From assembly GCF_963576545.1 (NCBI RefSeq), contig NC_083647.1, positions 1,971,007 through 2,035,006 on the forward strand: a stretch of 64,000 nucleotides of DNA, read 5' to 3'. The number at the start of each line of letters is the position of its first letter. Within the stretch, counting starts at the first letter, position 1. The translations under genes and the position numbers were made by a program. Below the pieces are notes generated by a model. It saw only the letters and a program-made list of their open reading frames with translations. It was not told where the DNA came from and searched no databases. The stretch is from Limanda limanda. Taxonomy: Eukaryota; Chordata; Actinopteri; Pleuronectiformes; Pleuronectidae. This document shows positions 12,218 through 25,589 of this stretch, one piece after another.

Positions 12218-14135
12218 TGGATGAATACATATACAACAAGCCTATGAAAAAGTTTGGATGGTCCTTGTATTTACTTAATGTTTTCTAAACAGGCTGCAAT
12301 ATGATAGTGGAAGTGGTTATGTGGCATTTCCTGTAAGCATTCTGCTAATGTGTCCAAAACATGTATAGTCTTGTGTAAATTAATTAAAAATAATTGATCT
12401 CTTCTGTTGCTGAGATCTCTTATTCAGGTAGTATACCATGTCACTGTACAAACCTGCAGATGCTACCTGTGTATCACTTGATAGGGATGTCACAGCACTT
12501 TGACAGTAGGAACCCAGGTTGATGTCCAGAGCTCCGTATGGTGTTTGATTTAATATAAACTTTGTTGGCCCCCTCTGATGTTTCAAGACACCTATAACCT
12601 TTTAAATATTTTAAGACCATCAACTTTCCTGAATCTCAATGACGTTTTTGGAGTTGCCTAAATGGGATCACACTTTAGCTTTAGTTGCTATAACCAGATA
12701 CTGTCGGATAAGTATGAAACACATGATTTCTTCTGTCTGTCTGAAAATTTGCTTACTTCTCACTTGTTTCATAATGTCAGTGTGTATATACATTTTAGTA
12801 TTTAGTACTTTAGTATTGCATACTCGACAACAGTCAAGTAGATATTCTAAAGAGGCATTACAATGTGAGGACCTCTGTGTCCCCAGTGTGTAATGTAAAT
12901 AATTCAGACCAGTGAAATATTTTCTTTCCTTTTATCATAACATAACCACTCATTCCTGCTCCTGTAGACTTCACCTTGTTCTTGTTTCATGACTGATGCT
13001 GTCATTTAGACCGATTGATGGAGGACTTTCAAGTGAGTACAGAGCGGGAGAGGGACATTCACATGGAGACCTAAGCAGCCATCTTCAGAATCAAAAGGAA
13101 CAAATAGCCATCATGGAGGCAGATATCATCTATCATCTCCTTTTTGTCCTTGCTAAACTTGCTAACAGACAAAAAGAAGAAAACATAATCTCAATATAGG
13201 GGGTAATAGTCTGACCAACTAGAAATGATGACAAAATAATAGCATCAAATTATGTATCATAAAAACAATACAAAAATCAAGATAAATTTCTCCTCCTGGA
13301 TATCCACATACATGTGTAGCCTTCAGAGACTTACATTAAGCATTTATACACACTATAACGCATTACAAACTATTTCACTTAGGGGTGCTGGAGCTGAAGG
13401 GAAAACTCTCCTGCCAGAGCAGGAGTTTCATTTTTAAAGTGTGAAGTGTGGTTGAGAAGGTTTGTGCTACGATATGTTGAGAAATAAGAATGTGATGTGT
13501 ACACTCAGGAAGGACTTATAATTTAATTTTTGTTAGGAGGAACAGTGGTCAGCTGTTGACACTTGACATGGATGGAGGTGGAGTTCTGTTCTCTACACTG
13601 TGCGTTTTTAATCTGCCGCTGACCACTTCTTTTGTTTTTCTGTCATTCAGCTGCTTGAGTCTAATAAATACACCAGTGGAAAGATGATTTCTAGTTTCAT
13701 CCATAAGTTACGTGATTGGCTCATTACTCTTTGTTTAATTATTCTGTAATTGATAGACAAGGCAACTAATTCCCACTTGAAACCTGGAAACTTAATAAAA
13801 TGTTTCTTTCCAGCCATTTTGTGTTTGTTCTAGATGTTAAATATGAATACTGCTACCCACAACGGCAACAGCATCAAGTTATGTTTTTAAAATGTTACAT
13901 AGCACATGTTTTTCAGCATCATTTTGGTCTGGTGGTGGCTAATGGAGATCAGCATGTTTTCAAGCTGATTCAAGCCAGATGGGCCTGTGGATTCACCCAG
14001 AGTACAACTAGTCCGACATAATCAGAGAAAACATCAGATCAATGAGTGTGCGAATGCATGGCCTTTATATGATTATACATAATGTAATGTAACGTGTAAA
14101 GACATGCTTGGCTTGTTGTCTCTCTCCTTTGGTAG

Positions 14136-14329
14136 GATGTTGAGATTCGGACCAACGCAGCTATGTACCTGCCCCAGATCAGCGAGCTCTTGAATCGAGT
14201 GCCCCGTCAGATGCTGTTGCTGCTGAAGACCAATGACCTGCTGAGGGGCATTGAGACCACCTTACAGACCAGAGCCTCGTCCTCGTCCTTCATCAACATG
14301 TCCCGCTGCTGCATACGTGCCTTGGCCAG
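14136..14329 (+). CDS. adck1: adck1 coding exon (second from last)
   Basis: A 194-base exon starting after TTTGGTAG at 14135. It opens in phase 0 with DVEIRTNAAMYLPQ and ends with two bases of a codon (AG) before GTCAGG, which join the G of the next exon to give Arg. The blocks LPQISELLNRVPRQM, LLLKTNDLLRGIE and FINMSRCCIRALA are hallmarks of the ADCK1 C-terminal region. The preceding exon ends in phase 0, so the frames join correctly. No stop or frameshift is seen. The function is as for the upstream exon. Confidence 0.96.
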
Positions 14330-14376
14330 GTCAGGAAGTTTATAGCTTTTTTTCCTTTTCAGCCTTTTTTTATTCT

Positions 14377-14746
14377 CCACCAAGGTGGTTATGTTTTCAT
14401 CTGTGTTTGTATTTTGTCTATGTGACAGATTACAATGAAACCTTGACTGATGTGGTATGGGTCAGGGAAGAACCTGTTAAATTATGATGCGGATCTGGAT
14501 CAGGGGGCAGATCGGCACCATAATTTCACTTTTGTTTAAGATTGTGAGATTTTTCAACATTTGTTTTATTTCCCTTAGAATAATTCATAGATCTTGATTT
14601 TAAAAAATCAGGAATGTGTTTGGGACAGATTTTCATGAGTAAAATTCAAATTCAAATCAGGATCTAGTGAATTTGAATGTGGTTTGATAATTGAACTGTC
14701 GGGCCTTGACGGAAGTATGTGCTAAACTGGGTGCCATTCTAGTTGT
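14377..14746. repeat. Dispersed aquatic-animal repeat in the adck1 intron
   Basis: Opens with CCACCAAGGTGGTTATGTTT, contains GATGCGGATCTGGATCAGGG and closes near GCCTTGACGGAAGTATGTGC and TGCCATTCTAGTT. I recognise these phrases, in this order, from a repeat widespread in fish and other aquatic animals. It begins only about 50 bp after the exon. I am not sure of its class (short interspersed or DNA element) and see no target-site duplication. Confidence 0.6.
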
Positions 14747-16946
14747 GTAAATGTGTTTAATACTGCAGCCCAAATCATAGCAAAGTGATGCTTCTTGGTG
14801 TTGAGGATTAGGTTATATGGTTAAAGTCGTTTTCTACTTCATTCTGATTAAAGTAAAACATTTCCAACTTTTTACACCATACTCATATCAAATTGAACAC
14901 TCACAAAAAGAAATAAAGTGAGTAGTAGTTTGACCATTGTAAGTTGATTATTCTTCTACAGTTATAGGGACATTTCATAATGTTCCAGGTCACAAACTGA
15001 AGGCTGTAGTGAAACATGAAGACTCATCAGTTTGTGAGACTTATACATGTGTTCATAGTGAAATGGTGAAATTGGAAATGTGTCACAACTAAAGACAAAC
15101 TAAGCTGACAAGTGAGTGGCTTTGGAAGAGAAATTGAAATTTGCCACTACAGGCTGGGAGAGGAGGGATGTGGGCTGTCACTTCAGCTCACAGCCGAAGG
15201 CTGAGGGACAGGGCTGTGGACACACACATGCACACACACATACTCAGCAGGGTCTCTTGCCTGGTGCGGTTCTGCTGACAGTGGTAGAGCTTGTTTGAAT
15301 AAGCACATCTTATAAAATATTAACCAATTGTAGTGCCATGGGTAGTAATGTAATACAGGCACCAGGGGATACTGTGGTGCCACCTCATCTCCAGCAATCT
15401 GTACAATCTGCTGCTCTGTTTCCGTTTTGACAACTAATCCTGTGTTCATGTTCTAACCTCTCTCAGGAGAGTGTCGCACTTTTACTTTCCTATGTTCATG
15501 ACCATTCAAAATGGAAGACAAAGTAGATGAATGTGTTTATATTCCTGCCAGTCGGGGCCTGTGTGTGGACTTCACATGGTCTCCCATTGCTCTTTCCCCA
15601 TTGCTCTTTTTTGAGCAGAACCCCTGTAATTAAAGATGTGTCATCAACAGAAACGGTTGCACAATTCACAATAAAGCTCTTTAAAATCTGTAGAATATGA
15701 CACACCCACTGATGTTGCCACAGTTCCCACTTGAAAACCTGATGTTTTCTGGTGTATCTTGGAACCAACTATTCTGGTTCTGATAACGATTTATTTTTAG
15801 TTGAACTGCCCCAAACACTGAAGAATCATGGGCAAGACTCAAAAAGGAGCCTGTTTCTGGTTAATGGGTGAGCGGCAACAGTGCCTGCTCAGGTTTCCTC
15901 CTATATGTTGTAGGTTGAGGTATGTGTTGCTTTTTTTGTCATCAGATGATCTGCTCTGTGTACAGTAAAAAACTGTATCAATAGGTTATCACTTGTCAAC
16001 ACTACGTGTTTCACACATAACAACTAAACAGATGGAGAGAGTCCTGGAAATTTGTACTAAAGTATTAGAAATCTCCATCAAGGAGAAATAAAATCACTGA
16101 GGTGGCTACACACATACCTTGTGTGGTCCGGATCTTTAAGTTTTGAACCACAATAAAAGGTGTGAAAGGTGCCTTGACCCACAGTGTAGACCCACTGACC
16201 ACAATTTAGGCTGAACAAAAGAGGTAGTTTTGGTCCGTATTATACAAACCATGATTTCGATCATATGTAGTCTGACATTTTGAGGGGGATAGTTAGGACT
16301 TTCAGATCAAATTGGGGAAGTTGAGAAAGCATTAAACAAAAGAAGAACAAAAATAATTGTCTTGCAGGGTCACCTGTAGTCTTTGACAATATAATGATTA
16401 AAACGATGACGATGTTCATTTTGCTGGTAGTGATACCATGATGGTATTGCAGTGACAAAAGTAACAAAATGAACAAGCTCAGTCATTCAAATGAAAAAAC
16501 TATTTTCTTCTATGCACTTTAGCTGAATTGACGACACGTTGACGTCAGATGCATGTCTGTCAACAAACCAATTAATATCAAGTACAGATAGACGCAGCCC
16601 ACATAGGTGATGATTGAAGGGCGTATGTATGTAATACGAAAACCTTTTTTGCGCTCCTTAAATTACAATGTGAAACCAAAACTAATAAAATCAAGTGGTA
16701 CGATATGTACAATATAAAAAATAAATGAACCTGGGTTCAGACCATGGTCCACACTTTCAATTGAGAAAACGTCCTTACCCTAAATTAACTCAGATAAAGG
16801 TACAAAGCAAGTCATTTAAAATGTACTAATGTTGCACACAACTGTCTGAACGTCACTCACTGAAATAAATAGCATCTTTTAAGAAACCCAGTCTCTTCAA
16901 ACCATGTCTAACCTTTTCCCGGTACTTCTGCTGATCTTGTCGACAG
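14747..16946 (+). other. adck1: adck1 last intron, unique part
   Basis: AT-rich intronic sequence with no recognisable gene, closing in TTGTCGACAG before the last exon. A short CA-rich patch lies near 15220-15242. The polypyrimidine tract before the acceptor is weak. Confidence 0.75.
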
Positions 16947-17106
16947 GCACAAGAAGAGTAAGGCTCAGTCCAGCAGGAGGCGTCTGCAGATAAAGTTGGC
17001 TGAATCTCTCAGCCTGGGGAAACTCACTCTCTATGAACTGTTTCTGTGGGTGAAGAGCTTCATGTCAGTACACTGGCTCACTGCTCTGCTGCCATTTCTG
17101 CACTGA
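16947..17106 (+). CDS. adck1: adck1 terminal coding exon
   Basis: After the acceptor CGACAG, the first G completes an Arg codon. The frame then runs HKKSKAQSSRRRLQIKLAES through SLGKLTLYELFLWVKSFMSV to LLPFLH and a TGA at 17104-17106. The basic HKK start and the hydrophobic, Trp-containing tail match the general character of the human C-terminus, although this is the least conserved part of the family. The hydrophobic tail (about the last 20 residues) may contact a membrane; that is inference. Phase and position support it as the true last exon. Confidence 0.88.
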
Positions 17107-17205
17107 CACACATGGACTTTCAGACTGGAACACCAGCAACATATCGCAAAAGATGACTATTGGCTGGTTTGTAATACTTTGTATAATAAAACCATTTAAA
17201 TATGT
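17107..17205 (+). promoter_or_regulatory. adck1: adck1 3' UTR with AATAAA polyadenylation signal
   Basis: A canonical AATAAA lies at 17185-17190, 79 bases after the stop codon, followed by an A/T-rich stretch and CA/TG-rich sequence. It is the first strong polyadenylation signal after the stop, so a short 3' UTR is likely. Further AT-rich sites downstream could allow longer isoforms. Confidence 0.6.
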
Positions 17206-18743
17206 GCCCAAACACACACACACATACACACACGGCTAATACATGCTGAGGTTTTTTAACACCAGGACTGTCAAGATCACAACTTCTACAACATGTGCTG
17301 ATGTTGTTTTCTCATGATTATGTCATAATTGTGTTTCTTTTATTTAAGATAAGTACATTTTTGTTTCACTTGTTTTACTCTTATTTAAGTTCAGATCAAC
17401 TGTCAGATAATTATTTCTCTCTTAAATGTATCTTATGTACAATATTTATTGTGCATGAGACCAAAATCAGCCATAAATAGTGCTCGAAGAAGTAATGTGA
17501 GTGTGGATTGACTGCAGTTTGTCAAGAAATAAGTTAAGTAAGTTCCAGCACATTACTCACAGACTCGTTCCTGACTCCAGCTGCACACACTGACATGAGA
17601 TTATCATCCATCTTCTCATTTCAGTTTCGGAAAAAAAACAGTTCCACATGTTTTCCAAAATCTTCAACTTTACTTTAATTCTTAGAAAATATAATATATA
17701 CTAATGTTCCCTCTCGAAGAAGCTGGTCCACTGATTCATCCGTACTCCTTAACTAAATACCTCAGAATGCAGTTTGTGTCAAGTTGCATCTTTTATAGGT
17801 ACAATTGTTATTGTCATTATATTATAACAGGTTATGTTTACTGTTTCAATGTTACTGTTGTTTTTTGGTTAAATACTGTACACTCATTCACACAAGTTTG
17901 TATTACTATTGGTTTCAGTGTCGTGCACTGAATTGTGGTCACTGACAGTGAGACATATCTCTTCCTGTCACTGAGAAGCGTTGATGTGATTGGCGTTGGT
18001 CGCTTTAATATACAACATGACTTATTGCGTAGCTGTCTTTCCTCTCTGACCATGCCTTTTTTTTCAGAAAGTGGCTTGAATTCCTTTTTCCTAATGTCAA
18101 TGTCACACCAAACTTACGACCTGTGCTTTGTTGTTATGAAAGTCAGTCACAGTCATGGTCTGTGGGCCTACCTGTCGAATCATGTTTGTCTCGTTCAGGA
18201 ACAGTGCTGTAAAGTCAGACACATGTCAGAAGGATTTGCAGCAGGATCTAAGTTCACTAACTTTGTCACAATTCTAAGGCTACATCCATTGGACTAAGTT
18301 TTGTTTTGAAAACAGCGTTATCTATGTCAATCTCTGTCCACCCAAGCATTTTGGATCCTTATAGATTTTTATCCCCGTCCATAGTAACACGCCTGAAAAC
18401 GGAAATCACATGACGTACACTGGACAAAGGACTCGATCAGCAAATGGTTTTGTGTGTCTCCTTCATAGATCCCAAACATTTATGTTTCTGGCTGTCCAGA
18501 CTAAAACTTGTGGCTTGTATAGTCGACTTTACTTGTCACTGATAATGCAAAATGAGTTACAGCGATAAGCTAGTAATTAATTATGTAGGGGATCGAGAAG
18601 GGAGCCCCTTCAGATATATGACCAGTGTCAGTTTTAGCATATCACCTAGGATGTGACAAATGACACACCTCCTCTTCAATCAACTTCTTCTTCTCTCTGT
18701 ATTCTTTTTTTCTGTCCACATTAGCTGCTTTTGTGTACAAAGA

Positions 18744-18870
18744 CCCATAGACTGTGTATAACGATCAACAACACGAGGGCTTCTTAAACTGAAGCCAAAT
18801 CCTCTCCATCACCCCCTGGTGGATGGCTGCAGTATAGTTTAAATCCCCACCCCCTTCCTCCTGGGCCAAA
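18744..18870 (-). repeat. Dispersed repeat, family S (reverse copy)
   Basis: Contains CATAGACTGTGTATAACGAT, GAAGCCAAATCCTCTCCATC and CACCCCCTGGTGGATGGCTG. The reverse complement of this series matches 47790-47931 (TATACTGCAGCCAGCCAC onwards). Related sequence occurs at 55830-56240 and near 57030-57300. It is a known type of teleost dispersed repeat; I cannot assign its class. Confidence 0.6.
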
Positions 18871-20449
18871 GGAACAGAAACGCTGGACATGTTCGACAAA
18901 CAAACATCAAAAGTGAAAAGATCATTTTCAGTGTATATTCTGCTATTCTCTAAATATCTAGAAGAGCAGCACCGGCCCACCTGAGACGGTTTATGTAATT
19001 TTAGGTAGTTCACACTGATTTATGTACCATACAGACCCGGATCCAGGATATATTCACTTAAGAAGTGGAGATGTGCCATCCATCTTTACATACAGTCACT
19101 GCCAAGAACAGAAAGTGCACTTGTTGGAAGATCCCGTCTCTGTGTGAATTGGAATCAGCATGTATAAACAAATGGTAGGAGCTTTAAATATAGAATAATA
19201 GATTAACTAACAGGACAGAATTCAAGGGTGTGGTGTCATTTATTGATCCCTGGCTTACTTTGCTAAACACTTTTGCTGACATATTCACATATTCTGCTTA
19301 GATGATTTTTTGAAATTGTGAAAGCAAACTATACTACAAATGAAGGGGGAACAACCTGTTTATTATACACACCATCTTCCATTCTAACTCCCACAACAGA
19401 ATCCTAAAATACATACTGTAGACTTTTTAGGATGTAAGAGGAGAGAAAAATCCCAAATAAAAAAAAACAGACAAGCCTGAAAAGCTTAGAAGGAAAGGTG
19501 CAAAAGACAACTGAGGAAGAGGAGGAGAGGTGGAAAGAACAAACAGAAAAGAGGTGGATAAAAAGTTTTAGGGTGGTGAAAAAAATAAACATCCAAATTC
19601 TTCATTCAACTTTCTTTTTAATCTCCTTTCCATTTAATTCCATAGAGCACATGGATCATTATTGTCATGTCCTGTTTTGTATGAAGTTTATGGGTTCAGA
19701 CTATGGGTCTTGTTTTTTTTCATGTTGAAAATGATTTGGTTTGTGGGTAAGATCAATCATTTTGATTTATTTATTTAATTATTAAAAATGATAGTATGTA
19801 AATTCACCACAATAAAATGTCTAAAACATATTACAAATGTTTTGTTGAGTTGTGTAATTTTAAATGTTTCCAGTAATTTGAATTGTGTTTGTGTGTGTGT
19901 GTGACTGGACCATATTTATTGGAATCCCATTTTTGAACCCAAATGCAGGACCAACCCATAGTCACCATTTCCCAAACTTTGTCTGTTTGTAGTGATTGGC
20001 TGAGGCAGCACGTGAAACCAGTCTCCTTCTAGTAACAAAATAAAGACAAGATGAAATAAATAATCTTGTATTCTCTCTTATTCCTCCGAAAATCCTGCTC
20101 AGGACTTGAATATCAGCCCCACATTTGCTGCCTCACATGCTTTAATCCCTGCTGCAGCCAACCTCACAGATACACTCACTCGTCAACCTGCTGATAATTT
20201 GCCTCTCTGTGCACTTCATCCAGCTAAAGTGCATATTGCAAAAACATCCAAGAGAAGGGGAGAAGTATTCCTTGTCTGCAAGTTGCACATCCAAGCCAGT
20301 GTAATAGGTATTTTAACAGGATAGTGGCTGTGCATATTTGCAATGCCCGTCGGGTGAATTTAAATTAGTTTCACTTTTGTTGGCATGTCAGTGACACGTT
20401 TCCTACAACTGGGCTGTGACAGAAGATTAGACCAGCATAAAACATGGTA

Positions 20450-20487
20450 TACACACACACACACACAGAATGTGATCTTCTTGTGTG

Positions 20488-20528
<41 letters not shown>
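20450..20528. repeat. (AC)n then (GT)n microsatellite pair
   Basis: An AC run (20450-20467) and a longer GT run (about 20490-20528) are separated by 22 bases. Being complementary, they form an imperfect inverted repeat able to fold. Open frames across them encode only Thr/His or Cys/Val repeats and are not genes. Confidence 0.9.
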
Positions 20529-20530
<2 letters not shown>

Positions 20531-23500
20531 CCGCGATCAAGCCACCACAAGAGCATCCATCTCTATCACACAGAGCCACCCAGGCCTGCCATAGCTAATA
20601 AGAACAGCTTTCTCCTCACTCCTTTCAAAGAAAGAAAAAAGAGCAAACACCTTGACCCTCCCTCCCTCATTCCACCTTCACTCCCTCTGGAAGTTGTCTG
20701 GAGGATGATGAAAGGTCACACTCACATGTTCAAGGCAAAGTATCACAAGTAAACGGGTGTATGATTATTTAGGTCTTACAAGACCAGGTGCATATCAAGA
20801 TGCTCTGGACCCTACAGCCAGTTTCGACAAACATGTGCTAAACTATTTAAAGAATACAAGCCTAGCTGTATAACCTGGAATTATCCCTTAAAATGCATGC
20901 AATGTTTTGTGAAGAAGGCTACGAGATGCACTTGAAACCCTCTGAAAAGCTTGAAGGACTGTTGTGTTACAGAGACTAATCCCAAGGGTCAAGTCTATAA
21001 CTAAGTATTTTAGCCTGACGTCAGCACCAACATTACAAACACTGCTAGAACAACATTCAGCTTGACCTTTATGTTCAAACCAAACAACAGCTCCACTTCA
21101 TTCTCTACTGATGGGCTCTGTACAGAATTCCCTAATCAGGCACAGTAAGGGCAGTCCACACTGCCGTGGTGTCTTTGTTTGGGTCCTCAGCTGTGTTAAA
21201 GGCATTTGGCAGCAGTTTCCCTCTGAGTTGAGTCTGAGTGTTGTTAAATGTTCAGATTGTCAAGTTGTTGTTGGACTTGTACATAGCATTGCACTCCAAG
21301 TTAAGAACGTTTAGCATGTTAGTTGTGATATATATTTGCAATCATTTCCTTAATTGACAAAAGGGTAATTGAGCTAACTAGCAAGCAAGAGCACATGTTT
21401 AGGATTAGGGGTCATGTGGTGGGATGCTAACTTTTCCTTTACCTTTCTTTCTGGCATACAGACATCATAGTGTTATAATGATTGTTTGGCGACATTAACC
21501 ACTCAATTCGGTTCATTTAAGTATCATGTTTATTGGAAGCTGTTAAACTCTAGTACTTGATTGGGCATAGTAATTTCCCTACAGTGGCTAGATGGTTCAT
21601 GGAAAGCATGATTAATATGTGCTATTACATTGATGGCTGTATATTTCATTTCTTCTTCTTGGTTCCGCTTGTTTAGCAGAAAACATATCGTTACTTCGAC
21701 CTCAGTAAACAGTAGAAGTGAAAACTTAGGGTCCATGACATCACTGCTTCTCACAGGAGCTCTCACAGTGAAATAGGCATACATTGAACTTGCACCAGCT
21801 ATAAGCAATTCCAAACCCAATGTATACATAACCAATTAAGAACATACAACTGCCTAGATTGCTAAACAGAGTAACCCCCACTATTTTATAAGCTCTGGTT
21901 TGTTTCAGAAACTCCTTATAAATGACTTTTAAATCTGGAACCAAGATGACCAGCTATGAGATGAATCGTTACTATAAAACGTAATTTGGAACAAATTTTT
22001 TTTATGAAAAATGGAAAAAAGGCAAATAAACTAAACTGCATAAATATAAATTTTTAAGAGTGAGGGAACTACACATCCTATTAACCATTGTGAATGATCC
22101 CTTTCCAACAACTTTCAGCACGATTTTCTTCTATTTAATCTTCTTGTTAATATAGTCTTATAGTATAATATATATTACAAAAATATATTGTACTTTGTCT
22201 CTTGTTTGTATGTTTACCCGATTTCAAATAATGTACACTACAGTAACCTAGTGTTACAAGCCAAGCCTGGCCCTTTAGGAAGATGGCCTTGTAAATATTA
22301 CATGTGTGGCGTAGGGGATGCTGAGGCCTGAGAACTGAGGGATAAGGCTCTGTATGATCGCCCCAGTTCTGCAATAATATGCCTAGTTCTAGACTTCCGA
22401 GTTGGTCCGCACTGTTTTACTGTTACCATCAAGGAGCCATGGCTTAGCCAAAAATGCTAGCATAATATCAGTAGCCTCCTTAGGAGCCAAGAAGCTTGTG
22501 ATGTAATAATGGTGTAGTAACGCTAAATTATCTAATTGTAGCTCATCGCAGCCAATTAGAGCCAATTGATGATTTTCACGGATGTGGTAAACATCTCTGT
22601 CTAAATACTTCTACTTATTAGTACTACATTATTGGATTTTTACATCCAGAACCACACTGTGACGACTTAAACCACAACCCACACTGTTATATATCTTAAT
22701 TTTATACATCTTTGTGCATCTTTTTAACTTTTTTTTTACGTCAGTAGATCAACATGTTGTAAGAATAAAAATAAACGTCTTTGGGCAGAGCTGTTGACAA
22801 AACTACATAGTCTCTGTTTCAGTTGTAAAATCTGTCAGTAAAACCAACGTTGAATCATTCATCATTAACGCGCAGGTAACACGGCGAGTAAATGTGTTTA
22901 CACCATGCGCGTTGGAGAAAGATGCCGGTGGCCTGTGCTGCAGTGTGGGCGATGGCAGTGTCATTGTCTGTTCCAGTGTGTTCTGGGTAATAAATGAGGT
23001 GTCACAGTCAATTGGCCCACGCTGTTCACAACACAGCACAAACCACACTGCCTAACTCACTGCTGGGGTAAGTGCACGGTTAAATGTTTTTTAGTTTTTT
23101 TCTTATATCCCCCACTTTGTTTTTGCACCCCGACTCTATCCTTTTTTATTCTCCTGACAGTAAAGTTCACTCAGCGAGGCCTCTGGGTGATGGTTTCTTA
23201 GTTACAGTGAGCTTGATATTTTTCTCTTATTAAAAATCCAATATGCCAGTCACTGTGGCCGCCCACAGCATGATCGATGTGATGCAGTTTGTTTGATTAG
23301 AAATTTATAGTGGAATTAATCGATAGTGCACTTGCTGTCTGTCGGACGAGGCCGGATAAATTGATTCCAAATCCTCTTTTTAGCTCACTTATGTCCTCCC
23401 ATAAAAAAATTTATAAAAACCATTCCTCAGGTCTTAGTACTGTTCCCCATGCAAGCAGCAGGTCTAATAGCCGTGATGGTCCGTCCCAGTGTCTCTGTCT

Positions 23501-24232
23501 TTCCAACACTTTGGTCCACAGCAAGATGTTTTGAAAACTACTGGCCAAATAGAAGTTTTATTTTGTGAGGAAATTTGTGTAGCCCAGAGAATGGATGTTG
23601 GGTTAGCTGACTTGTCCACCCTTTCAGTTCAGCTTTTTTCAGTTAAAATAAACTAAAAAGTTAAATTCTTTCAATATATTTTGCAGATAATCTCACATTT
23701 CCTTTTACTTACTTGATAAATCTAAATGTGGTGTGTTTTATCTCCCTACATCTCTGTACATTTGGTTAACACACTATAAATTATGTCTTCAAATCATCAA
23801 CACACTTGCCTTAGCAACTGTCACTTACAGGTGTATTGTTAAGGGCCCAAGGAAGTGAAGTGTAAAATTTGGTACATTTTGGACACATGATACTCTCACT
23901 ATCAATAAACTTTGAATAAACATACAGCCAGCACTCTGTAGCAGCTGTGGCAGCTGGGACTCACCAGCGAAAGTTATGTTGTAAGTCACGACAAAGACGC
24001 GTTCATGACATCAGCAACTACAACTGCAGTTCAGGGTTCTGTGTACTGAGACGGGAGTCACTGGACTTTGAATAAACAGGTGAACAGTTCTTTTGGCAGC
24101 AGCGGCGGCGCAGCTTCAGGGTTCTGAGGACTGAGTCTGACTTTTAGTCTTGAATTACTGCGGGTCACTTTTACTGTTTCAGAAAGATAGGTACAACCAG
24201 GGTGTTTAGACTTATGATTTATGATCATATGC

Positions 24233-25224
24233 TAGGGATGAGCGAGTACAGCATTATCTGTATCTGTATCTGTTAACCATATGAATTATCCGTATCCGTA
24301 TCCGTACTCGGAGTGGGCGGGGCCTAATCCGGAAGTGGGTGTGATTTAACCCGGAAGTGGGCTGGTTCAACATAACTTTCTTTTTTAACTTTGAAATTTT
24401 TTTAGGATTTTTTTATTTTAATTTTTTTTTAATTTATTTCCACACCAGGTGTGTGTGTGTGTGTGTGTGTGAGAGTGTGTGTGTGAGTGAGTAGCGAGGG
24501 ACGTTCATGTCTCCCGGAGAAATGAACACTCTGTGTTTTTAGTATAGAAAGACGTGAATTATATTCGTTCACAAGTCATACAGACTGGTTTTGTTATTTT
24601 CACTTTACATTAACACTTAAAGTTTAGTGCAGTGTAATTGTTTGCCGTGATAATTAAATGCCAGTGTGATAATAAATGACAATTTCAAACCATACAAACT
24701 GTCATGTTGTACTGTATTTAATAGAGGTTTACTTTACTGTAAAGTAAGTGTAAATGTAAAGTGAAAATAACAAAACCAGTCATTATGACTTGTGAACAAA
24801 TATAATTCACGTCTTTCTACACTAAAAACACAGAGTGTTAATTTCTCCGGGAGACAGTGAACGTCCCTCGCTACATCGCCAGCGCTCCTCTACTGAGCCA
24901 ATGCAGGTCTCGTGAAAAATTTTCCAAAGACTCGTACCCGAAGACCCAGTCGGGAAATGAACGAATCATTTCTGCTTCCTTGACTGAGCCTATGGAACAG
25001 TCCCGATGCGCAGTGAACCTGAGTGACTGAGAGACAGAGAGCTGTTCTGTGAGTGAGTGAGCAGAGCCGTGTGTGACGGGAGGAGCGCTGTGACGCTGTG
25101 TGAGGATTTTCATTCAGTCCGAGCACAGATAATGACTCCGATTACTCGTATTATACTCGTGATCGGCAAAAGTGCTTTATCCGTACCGGATACTCGTTTC
25201 AGCCGAGTATCCGGCTCATCTCTA
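24233..25224. mobile_element. Non-autonomous hAT-type element E
   Basis: Begins TAGGGATGAGCGAGTAC and ends GCTCATCTCTA (inverted termini TAG(G/A)GATGAGC). It is flanked by a perfect 8-bp duplication TCATATGC (24225-24232 and 25225-25232), the hAT length. The left subterminal part has TATCTGTATCTG and TATCCGTATCCG tandem words; matching GAGTATCCGG words sit at the right. Its centre holds a 127-bp inverted repeat (listed separately). No transposase coding region is seen. Confidence 0.92.
24492..24873. repeat. Large inverted repeat inside element E
   Basis: The left arm, about 24492-24619 (starting TAGCGAGGGACGTT), is repeated in reverse complement at about 24746-24873 (ending GAACGTCCCTCGCTA) with a few mismatches and small indels. 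A spacer of about 125 bp separates the arms. The arms could fold into a hairpin of some 120 base pairs if transcribed. Confidence 0.9.
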
Positions 25225-25589
25225 TCATATGCATTGACAATAAAAGTCCTGCATTTTCATTAAATAACTAATTAATTAAATTAAAAAAACTTTGATATAA
25301 CATGGAAATAAACAACATCAAAAACTGCATCAAATGGAAAAGTCACTATACAATGTGCTGAAAATGTCCTGCTGGTAATTGTGCTCTGGCTTTGGAACAG
25401 GGGATGATTTTTTTTCACTAATGCAGAGTGGTTGAACAGGTTATGGGATTTTGCCCATCCAGTCAACATGTGTTTTTTTGAGCCACTAAGGTATCTTTTT
25501 TGGGGGGGGGCTGTGGGAGTTTGAGGTACCGTGATGTCGCTATGAGCCATTCAATCCTTGTATGACCAGAGTGAGAGCAATGTTTGTGT

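Larger units (their letters stand above)
1598..14135 (+). other. adck1: adck1 intron, 12.5 kb, repeat-bearing
   Basis: Large GT-AG intron between two phase-0 exon ends. Outside the listed repeats (7167-9306 nested hATs, short tandem repeats, the palindrome at 4321) it is AT-rich with scattered short open frames that show no recognisable domain, no codon bias and no splice-consistent continuation. I see no nested gene in 1598-7158 or 9315-14135. Confidence 0.85.
17206..24224. other. Gene-poor interval downstream of adck1
   Basis: AT-rich sequence without a convincing exon. A 120-codon frame at 17935-18297 has no domain and ends in repeat-like sequence. The only features I can name are a scrap of dispersed repeat near 18744-18870, a possible degenerate MITE around 18271-18450, microsatellites near 20450-20528, and isolated A/T runs. 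Candidate regulatory DNA cannot be told apart by eye. Confidence 0.6.

Noticed and set aside
17935..18297. 120-codon open frame
   Set aside because: No recognisable domain, no splice sites fitting a gene model, and the end overlaps a possible degenerate MITE.
20444..20752. 102-codon frame with Cys/Val repeats
   Set aside because: Translation of the (GT)n microsatellite.
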